Below are positions 22,310 through 34,059 of a stretch of DNA of 61,341 bases, piece by piece. The translations under genes were made by a program, and so were the position numbers. Under the pieces are notes generated by a model, which was not told where the DNA came from, did not search any database, and saw only the letters and a program-made list of their open reading frames with translations. Position 1 is the first letter of the stretch. Every line of letters begins with the position of its first letter. This DNA is from Dimorphilus gyrociliatus (taxonomy: Eukaryota > Annelida > Polychaeta > Dinophilidae), in contig CAJFCJ010000065.1 in NCBI GenBank assembly GCA_904063045.1, forward strand, positions 1 to 61,341. The letters are read 5' to 3'.

Positions 22310-23290
22310 CATCCAGATAAATTGATCTGAACAATATTGGTCATTAGGCATTTGATGGATGGGAGAATATCATCTTTGCATGATATTCTTGATTTCTTAC
22401 ATGAAGATATATTCGAATTATATCTACATTCTTAGGACTTTATTCTATAGAGAGAATACTTATCATTTACTATTTAAAATGCTTGATTTCTTGTAATCGA
22501 CACATTTAATGTTTAAATTATAATATCAGTAATCTTTGTATCAACTTTCACATAATCTTGAGTTAACTAGGCCTAAACAAGATTATCTAACTTCTACTTA
22601 TAATCCCAGCTTTTGACCTTTCAATGTGATAAAACATTGAGAACAATGGAAATTTGAGAGTTTTTGATGAGCAGTATATAAAAATTGATAAGTTTTCTCA
22701 CAAAGAATATAACAAACATATTTTCAATATTTTTCATAGGAAGATTGTTACTGCAATGAAGAAAAGTTCTTTCTCTTATTTCAATTTTTAATCTTTTCAC
22801 TTATTATTAGAATATTAGGTTATTCTACCTTTTCCATCTCTCATACTCATCTGGCAGCAAGGTCTCTCCAATATTTAATGTTAATATATGTGGTGAAATT
22901 TCGCTTTGATTCCAATTAATTTTTTTGAAATGACTCGTTGATGAAAAGACACTCTTGTTAAATGATTGAATTTTTCAATTCACTATTTTCAAGATAATCA
23001 AAGGTTTTATATTATTGAAAGAACAGTGAAGAGATTAGTTCAAAGACAAAAGTATTGATAAGTCTAAATATCAATATGAATTATTATGACATATCAAAAT
23101 GATTGATTAATGCATCATTGATCCCTTTCCAAATTTCTTTTGTGAATCTTGAGATAAGCAGGCTTGACCTACTTTTTGCATAGGGGAGAGTGACTGTTAA
23201 TCGTTGATGCCAGGACTCTACATCATATGTTTTTATTCTTTTCAGTAAATGATATAATATTCATTAAACAATTTTCCATTTCAAATCCGT
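22310..23290. other. End of left arm and start of spacer, no gene seen
   Basis: The arm ends at 22608; the following spacer DNA to about 23290 shows no coding pattern or clear repeat. Confidence 0.45.
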
Positions 23291-23299
23291 ATAGAAATT

Positions 23300-23560
23300 C
23301 ACCTGCACCTGATAAAATCAGTTGTGTGCAGACTGTTATGGGATCTTGCATTGTCATGTTGTAAAATAATCTGTTTTCCAGGCCTTATCCAATACAGTCT
23401 CCTTTCCTGATAAGCCTGTCAACTGCTTCTTTATTGTGATCTGTTAGAGCTGTCTTTGGATGACCAGATCTTGGCAAGTCTTGAAAATTTTTTCTTCCTT
23501 TTTTTATTTTGATAGCCCACCTTCTTACTGAAGCTTCACTTTAAGTTTCTTTAAGTAACG
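23300..23560 (-). pseudogene. mariner-type transposase remnant
   Basis: Minus-strand translation gives the mariner helix-turn-helix hinge (VRRWAIKIKKGRKNF, DLPRSGHPKTALTD). It is followed after a stop by ILQHDNARSH, the motif around the second catalytic Asp. The sequence between these blocks is shortened relative to a full transposase, so this is an internally deleted relic. No terminal repeats were identified. Confidence 0.75.
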
Positions 23561-23615
23561 CAAACATACTGACATACATTCACTGACTCATGCTAGCACA
23601 TAATGTGTAAACATT

Positions 23616-24026
23616 CTATTCGTCTAATACAGAACATTGTTTTGTCAAATTTTCAAACTTTTTTTTTTGTTCTTCATTTAAATCGCACCCACGAAAAGAA
23701 AAATTCTGCCAAGTTTGTGATGATATTTGAAGTCCTTCACAAATATTCAAAAATCCATTTTTCATATTTCTATTCTCCGATAGTTCAATTGTTTCAATTG
23801 CTGAACAATGTTTCAGCAAATTCCCAATATCTGTACTTTGTTCTTCATTTAATTGACAGTTATATAATTGCAGATTTTTCAAACTGTTTGATGACATTTG
23901 AAGTCCTTTACAAATATTGGAAAATCCATTTTCCTTATCTTTATTCAGAGATAGATTTTGAAGTTGATTTATATCCATATTGTTTACTTTAAGTTTTTGT
24001 TCTACATTGCTGACAGCAGAATTCAT
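23616..24026 (-). CDS. RI-type leucine-rich-repeat protein or fragment
   Basis: An intact 136-codon ORF starts at an ATG at 24026. It contains repeats of the form NICKGLQMSSNSLKNLQLYNC and NICEGLQISSQTWQNF, with QLNEEQ / DLNEEQ helices between, typical of ribonuclease-inhibitor-type LRRs. There is no signal peptide, membrane span or NACHT domain. It is the best-kept member of the LRR debris at 2.0, 11.0 and 35.6 kb. It may be a last exon of a larger gene or an isolated fragment. Confidence 0.5.
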   Translation of the reverse strand: MNSAVSNVEQKLKVNNMDINQLQNLSLNKDKENGFSNICKGLQMSSNSLKNLQLYNCQLNEEQSTDIGNLLKHCSAIETIELSENRNMKNGFLNICEGLQISSQTWQNFSFRGCDLNEEQKKKFENLTKQCSVLDE

Positions 24027-24029
24027 CTT

Positions 24030-25370
24030 TTTTCATTTTGTAATTGTTAAATTTATACAAAACAATAGGTATGTTGAGAAGGTAGTATTTTTGGACATTT
24101 TCTCATCAAGTATTATAAGCAAATTAAACATTAAAGTCAGTACAAGTCACAGATAGGAATATTGTTGCCGCCATTTTGAATCTAACCTGTTTTTTCTATA
24201 TTCATTTTCTCTACTTGGAAAAATTCTATGTTTTGTGTTTCTTTAGTGAAATTTCTAACTTTTTATCAAAAACATGTAAAGAATTTTTTTATTATAAACA
24301 TCTGCATTAATAACGACATGGCATGAATGTGGCAATGCAGATGAGCACAGTCAAACACCCAGTTAAGTGACGCTAGCAAGGTATAAAAGAGAGTGAATGT
24401 AATAGAATGGTGTGAGAGACCAAGAGAAAATCAAATACAATTTGTACGAAATTCTTAGGAATTTCGTGCTATAAGCAAAAAACAAAATCTTATAAATAAC
24501 CTATAGATGTCTTAGTATCCTACTGGTATCAACTGGCCCCTCATAAATTTAAATTGTGTTATATAACCAAACAAATTTCTAATTGAACATTTGAAATATA
24601 CTGTATTCAGAGATATATGATTCCCTACCTATGAAGTGACTCTCTTTTCATTCCCACCATCAGTGTAATTGACAGACATAGCGACTAGATTGCTCAAGAT
24701 AGATCAATTATAATAACCACAGGTTATAGATTATACACTAAAAAAGCTATTAATAAGTGTCTCATAATCATAACCACAAAGAAAATTCAATATATTAAAA
24801 CACCTTTTAAATATGAAAAGTTAAAAATAATAACTGAATTATTGAGATTTGAGTAGAGGACCAAAAAAATTAAAAAAATCCATTTTGGAACATTTTAGTA
24901 AAATATATCCGACAGTTTTAATATATAATAATACATAAATATATATATATATATATATATATTTTGATAAATTAACAAAGGTCAAGGTCAAAGATAGGTC
25001 ATTTTATGATTTCTATTAAAACTACTTTAGCATCTGTGTAAACAAAAAAGAAAAAATTGGTTATCTTTAATACAATGTCAATTGATTTTCTTAAGAATTG
25101 AAAAACTTTCAAATTGAAGCAGGAAGAATTGGAAAATTTTTAATAAACATATCTAAACTAATTTTTATTCCTCTTTATATCATTTTTGGGAAATGGTAAT
25201 AAAAAGAAATACAAATGAATTGTGATCGTATTAAGAATTTTTTATCTCAATTTCTATTATCCTTTTGTCGTTTCATAATTAACATAATATATTAGTATTG
25301 AATATTTTTGCTTTTCTGCTTGGTAACCAACTTTCTGAATATAATTATCTAAGTATAAATAGTCAAGACT
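24030..25370. other. Spacer non-coding DNA with (AT)n tract
   Basis: No gene is recognised. An (AT)n run lies near 24938-24963. A TATA-like TATAAATAG at about 25353-25361, some 60 bases before the CUB gene start, is a plausible core promoter for that gene. Confidence 0.4.
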
Positions 25371-25416
25371 CAGTTTGATATATTTTCACACTCCAAAACC
25401 AACTGTCACAGCAAAT

Positions 25417-26049
25417 ATGTTATTGACAATTTTCATCTACTTTTGTAAGTTTTGTATAATAAATAATTTTGGTCTTGAAATTTTATTTTTCTTACTTTTA
25501 AAATTAAATTTTGCAGTTTTCCCTTCTGGAATCACTACACAGAATCCACTTGAAGACTGCAAACATATGTCTGAAAGTGAAGTTTCCAATGGGGTTAGTG
25601 AATACTATAATCTTGGATATTATTCAGGTGGATACACACCAAATACTGTGGAATGTGAGCGCCTTAGCTCACCAAAAACAAACCCCTACTTTCTTGTCAA
25701 AGTCATAGCTACAGACATGGAGGAGTCTCCAGGCTGTTTGGATGATGTTGCCGCAATATATAATGGCTCTACTGGAAACCTTGTCCGCAAGTGGTGTGGT
25801 CATATGGCAAACTTTTCATTCGAAATCAGTGGATCACATGATATTTTCTTCTATTTTAAGGCTGATTCTGACAGTCATGTTGGAAGAGGTACAAAATTTG
25901 AAATTATTGTACCCCAGAGTAGACTGCAACAGACCGAATCATCTGGTATAAACTTACCAATTATCCTTGGTGGGGGAATTGGAGGTTTTGCTGGTTTTAT
26001 TGGCTTTGCTTGCATGATATGGTGTATATGTAAATGGTGTTGCTTGTAA
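25417..26049 (+). CDS. Small CUB-domain membrane protein (2 exons)
   Basis: Exon 25417-25444 (28 nt), a 72-nt phase-1 intron and exon 25517-26049 encode 186 residues. The join creates a short hydrophobic leader (MLLTIFIYFFF); unspliced reading also stays open because the intron length is a multiple of three. One CUB-like domain follows (GYYSGGYTPNTVEC, CLDDVAAIYNG, RKWCGH, FYFKADSDSHVGRGTKFEI). The C-terminus has a Gly-rich membrane span (LGGGIGGFAGFIGFACMIW) and a cysteine-rich tail ending CKWCCL. It is probably a type I surface protein of unknown partner. It is the only intact-looking gene unique to the palindrome spacer, alongside the LRR ORF. Confidence 0.8.
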   Translation: MLLTIFIYFCKFCIINNFGLEILFFLLLKLNFAVFPSGITTQNPLEDCKHMSESEVSNGVSEYYNLGYYSGGYTPNTVECERLSSPKTNPYFLVKVIATDMEESPGCLDDVAAIYNGSTGNLVRKWCGHMANFSFEISGSHDIFFYFKADSDSHVGRGTKFEIIVPQSRLQQTESSGINLPIILGGGIGGFAGFIGFACMIWCICKWCCL

Positions 26050-26277
26050 AAACTAGCTCTCTATCAAACTATTTCACTTTTAAAAAGAATCATCAATAAA
26101 CTTGTGCACTTTAGTTCGATATAGTTGCTTTTTAAAAACCATAGACTTAATTACTTTTATTTAGAATTATATTAAGGCCTGAAAAAGCTATAATTCAATT
26201 AACTTTTGTATGAATATCATCTATTTGCAAATACTTATTCGGGAACTTGAATTTCTATTTGAAAGTGTACTTTGGGG

Positions 26278-26400
26278 ATGCGACAGAAAATGTCCACAAA
26301 TCAGTGCTTTTACCCTAACCCTAACCCAGCCCTTGGCTGTATCTAACTTTTTCCATTAGCCCTGACCCAAGATTCAATGGAGTTAAGAAATCATATCAAT
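26278..26400. mobile_element. Partial TTAGGG-bearing short element
   Basis: GCGACAGAAAATGTCCACAAAT at the left end is followed by CCCTAACCCTAACCCAGCCCTTG. It matches one half of the 22112-22309 element in opposite internal orientation; the other end is not recognisable. Confidence 0.5.
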
Positions 26401-26515
26401 AGTTGTAGGTAATGGTCTGCTCAGGTTGTTGGATTATCCTTTAAATCCAATATTTAATAATAAACCCATTGTATTTTGAACACTGCCAAAAATAAAAATT
26501 TCTGTTAAAATAATG

Positions 26516-26805
26516 GCAAAGTAGCTTTTTCTATATTTGTTCAAATTTAGAAAATGTCCCATTGTCTAGATTTTTCAAGAATTAAAATTACCAACAGAAC
26601 GTAATCCACTAGTTATTGTTATTTAAATTGTTATTTTCATTATATGCTTTGATGTATTAAACGTCATTGTAAAAGGATTATATCCAGTTTTTCGAAATTT
26701 GAAGAAATGACTAATAGCTTTTTTTTGGCAATGAGCCATTATAGATATTTCCAGTTAAATTGAGTACTTTTTTTCAACAAATTCATATAGAAAAAGCTAC
26801 TTTGC
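26516..26805. mobile_element. 290-bp element with perfect 21-bp inverted ends at arm junction
   Basis: The left end (26516-26536, starting GCAAAGTAGCTTTTTC) and right end (26785-26805) are perfect inverted repeats of 21 bp. The right end lies 3 bases from the inner boundary of the right palindrome arm (26809). The interior is AT-rich and non-coding. It may be a MITE, or an inverted repeat involved in forming the palindrome. Confidence 0.6.
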
Positions 26806-27107
26806 TTTTGGGATTATAAGTAGAAGTTAGATAATCTTGTTTAGGCCTAGTTAACTCAAGATTATGTGAAAGTTGATACAAAGATTACTGATATTATAAT
26901 TTAAACGTTAAATGTGTCGATTACAAGAAATCAAGCATTTTAAATAGTAAATGATAAGTATTCTCTCTATAGAATAAAGTCCTAAGAATGTAGATATAAT
27001 TCGAATATATCTTCATGTAAGAAATCAAGAATATCATGCAAAGATGATATTCTCCCATCCATCAAATGCCTAATGACCAATATTGTTCAGATCAATTTAT
27101 CTGGATG

Positions 27108-27305
27108 TGGTAGAAAACGGCCATAAATCTATGGTTTTACCCTAACCCTAACCCAGCCCTTGTTTTTGTCAAACCTTTTTGAATACCCCTAACCCTTAGA
27201 TGGGACCCTCCTAAGAACATATCAACAGTTATCTTATTCCTCCTAACCATTTCCCAGGCTGAAATCTAACTTTCAAATATTTCATTTATGGCCGTTTTCG
27301 ACCGG
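27108..27305. mobile_element. Short TIR element carrying (TTAGGG)n, right arm
   Basis: Mirror copy of 22112-22309, with GGTAGAAAACGGCC at its left and GGCCGTTTTCGACC at its right. Confidence 0.7.
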
Positions 27306-27474
27306 TCCCAATTTATCTTATGCCAATAATGACTTGTGTGATTAAATCCTACTAATGTTGTGAATTGTAACATGATATGTCCAGAGACTAGTTGTAATGT
27401 TTGATTGGATAGTATAGGCAAGTTCATATTCAATCAATTGTACTCAAAAAACATGTGAAAAAAATGATAATTGA

Positions 27475-29427
27475 TTATGAGGATGAAACATAAAAAAGAG
27501 TTATTGATGTCAATTTCCATGTTGAGCTGAAGACATCGTTAATTGTCTCAACTGATAAAGTATCACCTTGTTCTAACTTTAACAATCCTCCTCTGCTCAT
27601 ACTTTCACTATATCTTCGATATCTTAATCTTTGCATACCCAATTTCTCTTCATCATTAACCATAATTGATATTACAGTTTGCAATCCTGAAAATGTTCCA
27701 ACTGATACATCAATATAATATAAACCGGAAATTGCAACTTTATAAGCTTTCTGTCCTGGATTCCAGCCAGAGTTTGTGTCAAGTTCAATTTGTTGATAAT
27801 CAATCCGTTCCCTTCTTGATACGAACAAACTTCGAGTTCTATATGCATAAAATGCTGGACTTTGTTCAGTTGCACTCAATTTAAAACCAGATAGATATGT
27901 ATATAAATATGCTGACCTTGAATAACCTCTAAATAATTTTAATGACATTTTATCATTTTTGTTTAATTTAATAAGAATTCCTCTCGACCCATGATTATTT
28001 CTTGACATAAAATTAGATTTAACTACATGTCTTGAAGAAGGTAATGGATCATCATTAACTACTACACCAACTAAACAATCTCTGCCATCTTTAAAACCTG
28101 TACCAAAATGAATAAAATACCATCCATCTGTTGATATGGTTAATTCAGTTTTAGCAGTATTTATAGCCACGCCCCTTAGTGTAACAATAATATTAAGGGG
28201 AATTGTACTATTGACATTTGTATAATCAGTTCCTCTTCCAATTAAGAATGCATTGTTTGTTTCATAGAAAAAGCCACTCCATGATGTTTGACAGCCATTT
28301 TCACTACTAACAATCTCAGTCATACTTCCAATATCTTGGTTAGGTTTTGACAGAGAAGTTAATGAATATATTCCACCTATGCTAAAAGTATCACTATGGT
28401 AACTATTTTCTTGAAAGAGAGCAATATTAGATCCTAAATCATTTGTTTTCATTAAAAAGTCTATATTTGAAGATAGAGGTGTTGTTGCAGTAGATGATAG
28501 GAAATATAAACCATTTCTTTTTATGTTTAATGAATTTGTAGTTGTATTGAATAAATCACCATTATCATGATTTACTTTATTCCATACCAATCTTCCCAAT
28601 GGTAATGAAGTAGATCTTGTCATTGAGACCATAAATGCTGGTTTTTTATTTGAATTGCATGGAGGATTTGTGCATAATAAAACATCAATTGAATTTCCTG
28701 GACAATCAGCACCGCCATTTGTTGGAGCAGGGTTTGTACAAGTTCTTGTACGAGTTCGTAGACCATCTCCACAAAATGGATTACATTCACTCCACCTAGA
28801 CCATTGGGACCATTCTCCTGCTACAGGGCAGTTAGATTCATCAGCTGTAACGCACACTTTTGTTGCACAATCTCGAATGTTTAAAGATGGACTGAAAAAG
28901 TAACCTTGTGGACATTGCTGAGGCCATGCAACACCATTAAAACAATGATAATATTGTCTACAGTCATTTTTGTTAGGGTATGTCCCAATTCGATTATCTT
29001 CACACTCAGAATTTTTCATATAACATAATTTATCAAAGTTATTTACAACATCAACATCTGTTGAACATTCATTAGATTCCTTAGATTCTATAATCATTGA
29101 TGAATTATCTCCTGGACAATCAGCAATATGTGGTTCCACACACATAGTATATTTACAATTGGTTAAGAGGAGAGTAAATAAAAGTCCAGGAGGACATTGT
29201 TGAGGATGAGCTGTACCATTGATACAATTATAGTAAGTTCCACAATAACTGGGGTCAGCAAAGGCACCATCAATAGGCTTCAATTCAGAGTTTAAGGGAC
29301 AAACAAATCGAGAAAAGTTGCACTCAACTAATGTTAACACTATTTAAAATTAAAAAGACATGCATAAATTAAATAGAAACTCTTTAAAAAACTACTAACA
29401 GAACAGGGCATTGATTAACAAAGTCAT
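27475..29427 (-). CDS. Secreted CBM14-TSP1-C1q-like protein, right arm copy
   Basis: Exon 1 at 29400-29427 and exon 2 at 27475-29339 mirror the left gene, with the same splice sites and identical exon-2 translation. The gene is intact, and both copies would make the same 630-residue protein. The identical coding sequence of the two copies fits very recent duplication, gene conversion or a collapsed haplotype. No separate regulatory differences are visible because the upstream DNA is also shared. Confidence 0.88.
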
Positions 29428-29579
29428 GTTCTCTTTTCCAAAGTAAAATGAATTTCATTGTTTCAAATTTTCAATTATTTTTAGCTTTCTATTCTATTCT
29501 GATTAGATAATGTTGAATAAGATACGATAAGTAACGTTTGTAATAGCCGGCAGAGGGCCGATGTATCTTTTAAACATAA

Positions 29580-31770
29580 TGTTGTAAGAATCCCGCCAGG
29601 TGGCCCTTGGTGTATGTTCAGTAGCTGAATTGTCTTTACCGTCGTAATATATATTGTTAAGATATATGTTTCACAGTAACTATTAAAATAAAGTCCTTTT
29701 CCTACTTTATTCAAAAGTAAAGACAAGACGAAGTTCTCGATAAGACAAATTTTGAATTAGTTTTACATTTTTGGGACGATTCAGAAAGGAGAATTTAAAT
29801 TGTTCCTCACATTCGAAAGTTGAGAATATCTTAACCATTGGGAGTTAAGAATTGCTGGGAATTGTCCAGTAGAAAAGAATATTTCAATAATCAAGAACCA
29901 AAGGTATTTATAACCATTTGGAAGATAGAATGTTTGACCATTGAAAAAATTTTGAAAATTAAAAATGGCGAGCAATATAAACTCTGATGATTTTGAAGAT
30001 TCTATATTGCCATCTCAATTAAAAGGCAGGGTTAGGGTTAGTTTCAAGATTGTTACATCAAAAAGCCCCCCTCTTAAGAATTTACTCAAAAAGGAGTCAT
30101 TCAAGAGCCAAATAGAAGAATATGCTTCCCACCCAAGTGGAAGGTTTGAATCAGCTTTAGAAAGATTAGATCATCACTTTAATAGAATAGACAAATATGA
30201 GGAGATGGTCAACAGAATCCACTGCTATGGGAAACTGGATATAGGTGCTGGTGACACCTTAGTAAATCTTGCAGAATATATGTGGAGTGTAATAAAATTG
30301 TTGGGCGCGGAACAAGTCCAACCAATGGTTGAGGTAGCAGTGGGAAACTTTACAGATTCTCTAAAGGAACTGTGGGTTAAAAGAACCAAAAGTAAAATAG
30401 GCACAAATGAATATGAACCAGAGAAAGAGTTAATTCAATTCTTAGAGTCTCAACAAAGCAGGGCGGTTTATCTGCAATATTCTCTGATCTCTAGCTCATC
30501 AAAATCCGCCCATAGATTTGATGGTAAAGGTAAAGATCTTCAGACTGGGAGAATAATTTGCTATTATTGTGAACGACGACATAGGATGTTGGAGTGTCTG
30601 GAATTTGAAAGGGACAGCAAATTTGTGAGAAAAGAGAAATTAACCAAGTTGAATAGATGTTTAAACTGCTTAAGGCTTGGCCCCAAAGCAAGGAATTGTA
30701 CCAAAAAACCTTGTGACAGGTGCCAACAACAAGTCCATCCTGCTTTACATAACTGTTGAAAGGTAGAAAACACTTTACTGGTGGTAGAGGACAGAGCAAA
30801 ATTGGCGAATATGGTTAACATTAAGGTTAACACTAAACAACAAAACTTGGTTGTAATAGGAGATACTGGATCAGACATCATGCTAGTAAGAAATGATTTA
30901 ATGAAGAAGTGGTGAATAAAGCCTATTGCACAAACAGATCTAATAATAAATGGACTCTGAGTAATTCGACGTACTGCAGACTTATATCAGTTGAATATAA
31001 ATGGTTGTTAGATCGAGGCAAATGGCATTGAACATTTGCCAAGAGTAAACCAGCAAAAATTTAAACATGGAAATATCGAAATCCCTCAATTTCAAAATGA
31101 AGGAGTGGGTTTGGTAGTGGGCAATAATTATTATTCGTTATTACACCACACAGATTCGAAAAATTTGGATAATGGGATGACTTTGGTAAAAAACAAGCTA
31201 GGCTGGCAACAATGCTAAAGTGCAAGTTAACTGCAATATTGCAGTTAAAAACCCACAGAACAAAGAAACAAAAATATCAATAGCAGATGAAGTGCTTTCA
31301 AAACTGTTTGAAAAGGAGACAGTAATCAAAGATGATAAAATTATAGCACTATTGTTAATAGACAAAGAAAAGAATTCTGCCCAAGGAAGATGGAGGAAAA
31401 TTGTCTATTACAGCAGCTGAAAGCCTTTAAGAATAACCCTGTTTTAGAATGGAAATATGACAAGAAAATTTACAAATATTTGAATGAAGCGGTTGCAATC
31501 CCCAAACCAAAGGGCGTTAACATAGTAAATTACATCCCTCATCATGGAGTTCAGAGTAAACACAAGAAATTCAGAGTGGTGTTCGCATGCAATTACAGCC
31601 CTAATGGAAATGATATCCCTTTAGTACAATTCAAGAGAGAAAGAGTCAAGAAAATTCTTAATCATACTGAGGATTATCAATGGGAATATGTACCCACAGA
31701 GAATAATCTGGCTGATAAATTGACAAAATTAAGAGATTTTTCTTTAAAGGACATTTTGTCTCTATAGGCT
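29580..31770 (+). pseudogene. Decayed BEL/Pao retrotransposon (right arm, uninterrupted)
   Basis: A putative 5' LTR spans about 29580-29767, though TGTTGAATAAG at 29511 is an alternative start. It is followed by a gag-like ORF (29965-30759, 264 codons; GRVRVSF near the start, zinc knuckles at the end). A protease segment with DTGSDIML at about 30850 stops at 30915. Then come DUF1758-like pieces at 31036-31218, a linker ORF at 31220-31420, and the truncated RT entry fused to the post-RNase H region at 31390-31767. No 3' LTR is present. The empty MULE target is at about 30994-31002. Confidence 0.85.
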
Positions 31771-31927
31771 ACAATTACAATTATCAAAAAAAATTGTTTG
31801 TAACAAATGATAATGTACCTTTAAATCTTATTGGAACAGTTGAAATGGGGTTCAATGATTCAAAATTTTCAATGTTAGATAAAAATAATTATTATTAAAA
31901 TCTTTTATGATCTTTTGTTATTGTTTA

Positions 31928-34059
31928 TTAAGAATTCCAGTAGATCTCTACTAACTCAGCTTCTCTTCTTAATTCTCTTATGAGGGAATACAAGTTCTCA
32001 TCCATGTTCAAGTTTTTGTTAAGCCTGGAATGCCATGCCTCAACATGATTGTTTGTTCTCACAATAATTTTAATAAATGTTTCTTCAATATAATCAAGCA
32101 AATCTGAAAACAATTTCTTTTCACAAAGTTCTTCTTTTATTTGAAAAAACTTTTGTTCAATAAATTTTGCTGGAAGATAGGCCAAACACATCAATTTTTG
32201 TAACATTTTCCCTTTATATTCATTTTCTTTATAATCATTAATGTATCCAAGTTTCTAACAAAAAATTTTCTATGAATATTTAATTGTTTGCAGTATTGTT
32301 TAATCTACCTGAATGTTTCTCAAAATTGCTTGCTTGAAATGAAAAGAGCATCCTTGAAGGTCAGAATTAGGAAACTGGTCTTTAAGTGCCATCCATATAG
32401 CCTTTTCAAAATCAAGAACACATTTCCTGGGTGTTTTATCATTCAGTAATTTTCTTATCTCCTGTGTTCATTTATAAGGAGTTAAATTAAAAGTGAATAT
32501 CATATTGAAAAATTTCAAACCTGAAGAACAGCAATATAGCAGTTTTTCTTTTTGCTACTCATCAGAACATAAATCAATGGAACCTGCTGATATTCATCAT
32601 GTTTTTTCAAGAATCCATGAATTGAAAAGAGTTGATAAAATGGATCTCTAACAACTTTAAAAGTTGCATCAATGAACCAAATTTTACAACATTCAAGTAA
32701 TTCTATTTGATGATTTGTACCAAATATAATACATTGATTTTTCTTTTCTTTTATATCTTTCAATAAGAAATCCATTGGAATTTCATCTAGATTGATTTCA
32801 AAGTGTAAATCTCTAGGATGCTTTGGTCTTCTATTCTCTTTATATCTGGAAGCTTTTCTTCTTAGTGATTCTAATTCTGGTAAGTCTTCAATATTATCTT
32901 TAAATTTAAGAATAATATCTTCTGCTATTCTTTTACCAGTTTTGTCATTGTCACAATTTGCCATTTCTTTCAAATCCATTCTTGATTGAAGAACATTTTC
33001 CAGATTTTTATACAACTTATGAAGATGGTTTCCATTTTTTACAATGAAATTTGATCCTTTTTGTATTATGTATGCAGTACAAGGATTTTTAGCATATCTT
33101 TGAGTACATCTCCAGGTAATTGAACTCTCAGTTTTTCTTTTCATGGAATATGAACAATTTTTGTGTAGAAGTAAGTCTTTACCTTTGGTACTTCCACCAA
33201 CAACAATTTTGAATTCATCTGTTTCAGTTTCCATAATGTTACACTGCTCATCCATCTCAAATGAAGTTTCATCACTGATGTCAACTCTCATATCTCTCAT
33301 ATCTTGCCTATTATCAGGAAGATTCACCTCTTTTTCAATATTTGATGATTCAGTTGAATTAAAGTCAAAAGAGAGTCTCAGCTGTCAAAAATAATTTAGA
33401 GTGAGATATTAATATTTTTTAAGCATTGAAATTACCTGATTTGTGTTGCTTTCACTTGCATAATCCATGGAAGATTCCATATCAATATCACTTTCTTGAA
33501 GAATTTCACTCTGATGATAATTATCTATTTTCTTCAATTTAATAAATAATTGTCTTCTCCTGACATCATGACAATCAGAGCAATAATCTGTATCTTAATA
33601 TATAAATGATATAGCATTAAACATTGGAAAGTTTAATAGAATACACTTACTTTTTGAACATTTTGCATGATAAAAATGTCTGCACAACTTGCATCTGAAT
33701 TTTCTTTGAGTCCAGTGGAACCTCAATCCACACTTCCAACAATTTTTAAAATTCATGCTGTGGTTTCTATCAAAACTAGGATGAAATGCAAGAAAACAAA
33801 TATACCCTCTACTTTTTTCACAACAGGAAAAGGAAATTTCAAAAAAAAGTAAAATATACTTTTGAAAAAAAGAAAACTGGTAATATGAAAATGTTTCAAA
33901 TTTTTTGAATGATTTATATATATATATATATATATATGTGGAACTGCAATTGAAAATTACATGTTTTTTCTTGTTATTTTTCTAACATGGGGTGAAATAT
34001 TTTGGGCGGAAATGTCCCAAAGTGGGCCAAAATGTCCTGGGCCGAAATGTCACTGCACC
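31928..34059 (-). pseudogene. Defective FLYWCH-MULE copy, family 2 (right arm)
   Basis: Mirror of 12556-14687, with exons at about 33650-33756, 33436-33592, 32521-33381, 32309-32461 and 31928-32254. It carries the same donor-site single-base defect, the same missing block and the same truncated 3' end, so the decay predates the arm duplication. The retained terminus (GGTGCAGTGACATTTCGG reading inward) is at about 34059. Confidence 0.85.

Larger units (their letters stand above)
11016..22608. repeat. Left arm of large inverted repeat (11593 bp)
   Basis: Reading outwards, this arm is the reverse complement of 26809-35599. Paired positions sum to 46615 outside the MULE insertion and 49417 inside it, with no other net length change. 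The outer edge is ...TTATCAACACTG at 11016 and the inner edge is ...CTTATAATCCCA at 22608. Only two substitutions were noticed (14638 and 22510) in a non-exhaustive comparison. The arm holds LRR debris, a defective MULE, a BEL/Pao remnant, the intact MULE insertion and a C1q-type gene. Confidence 0.95.
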
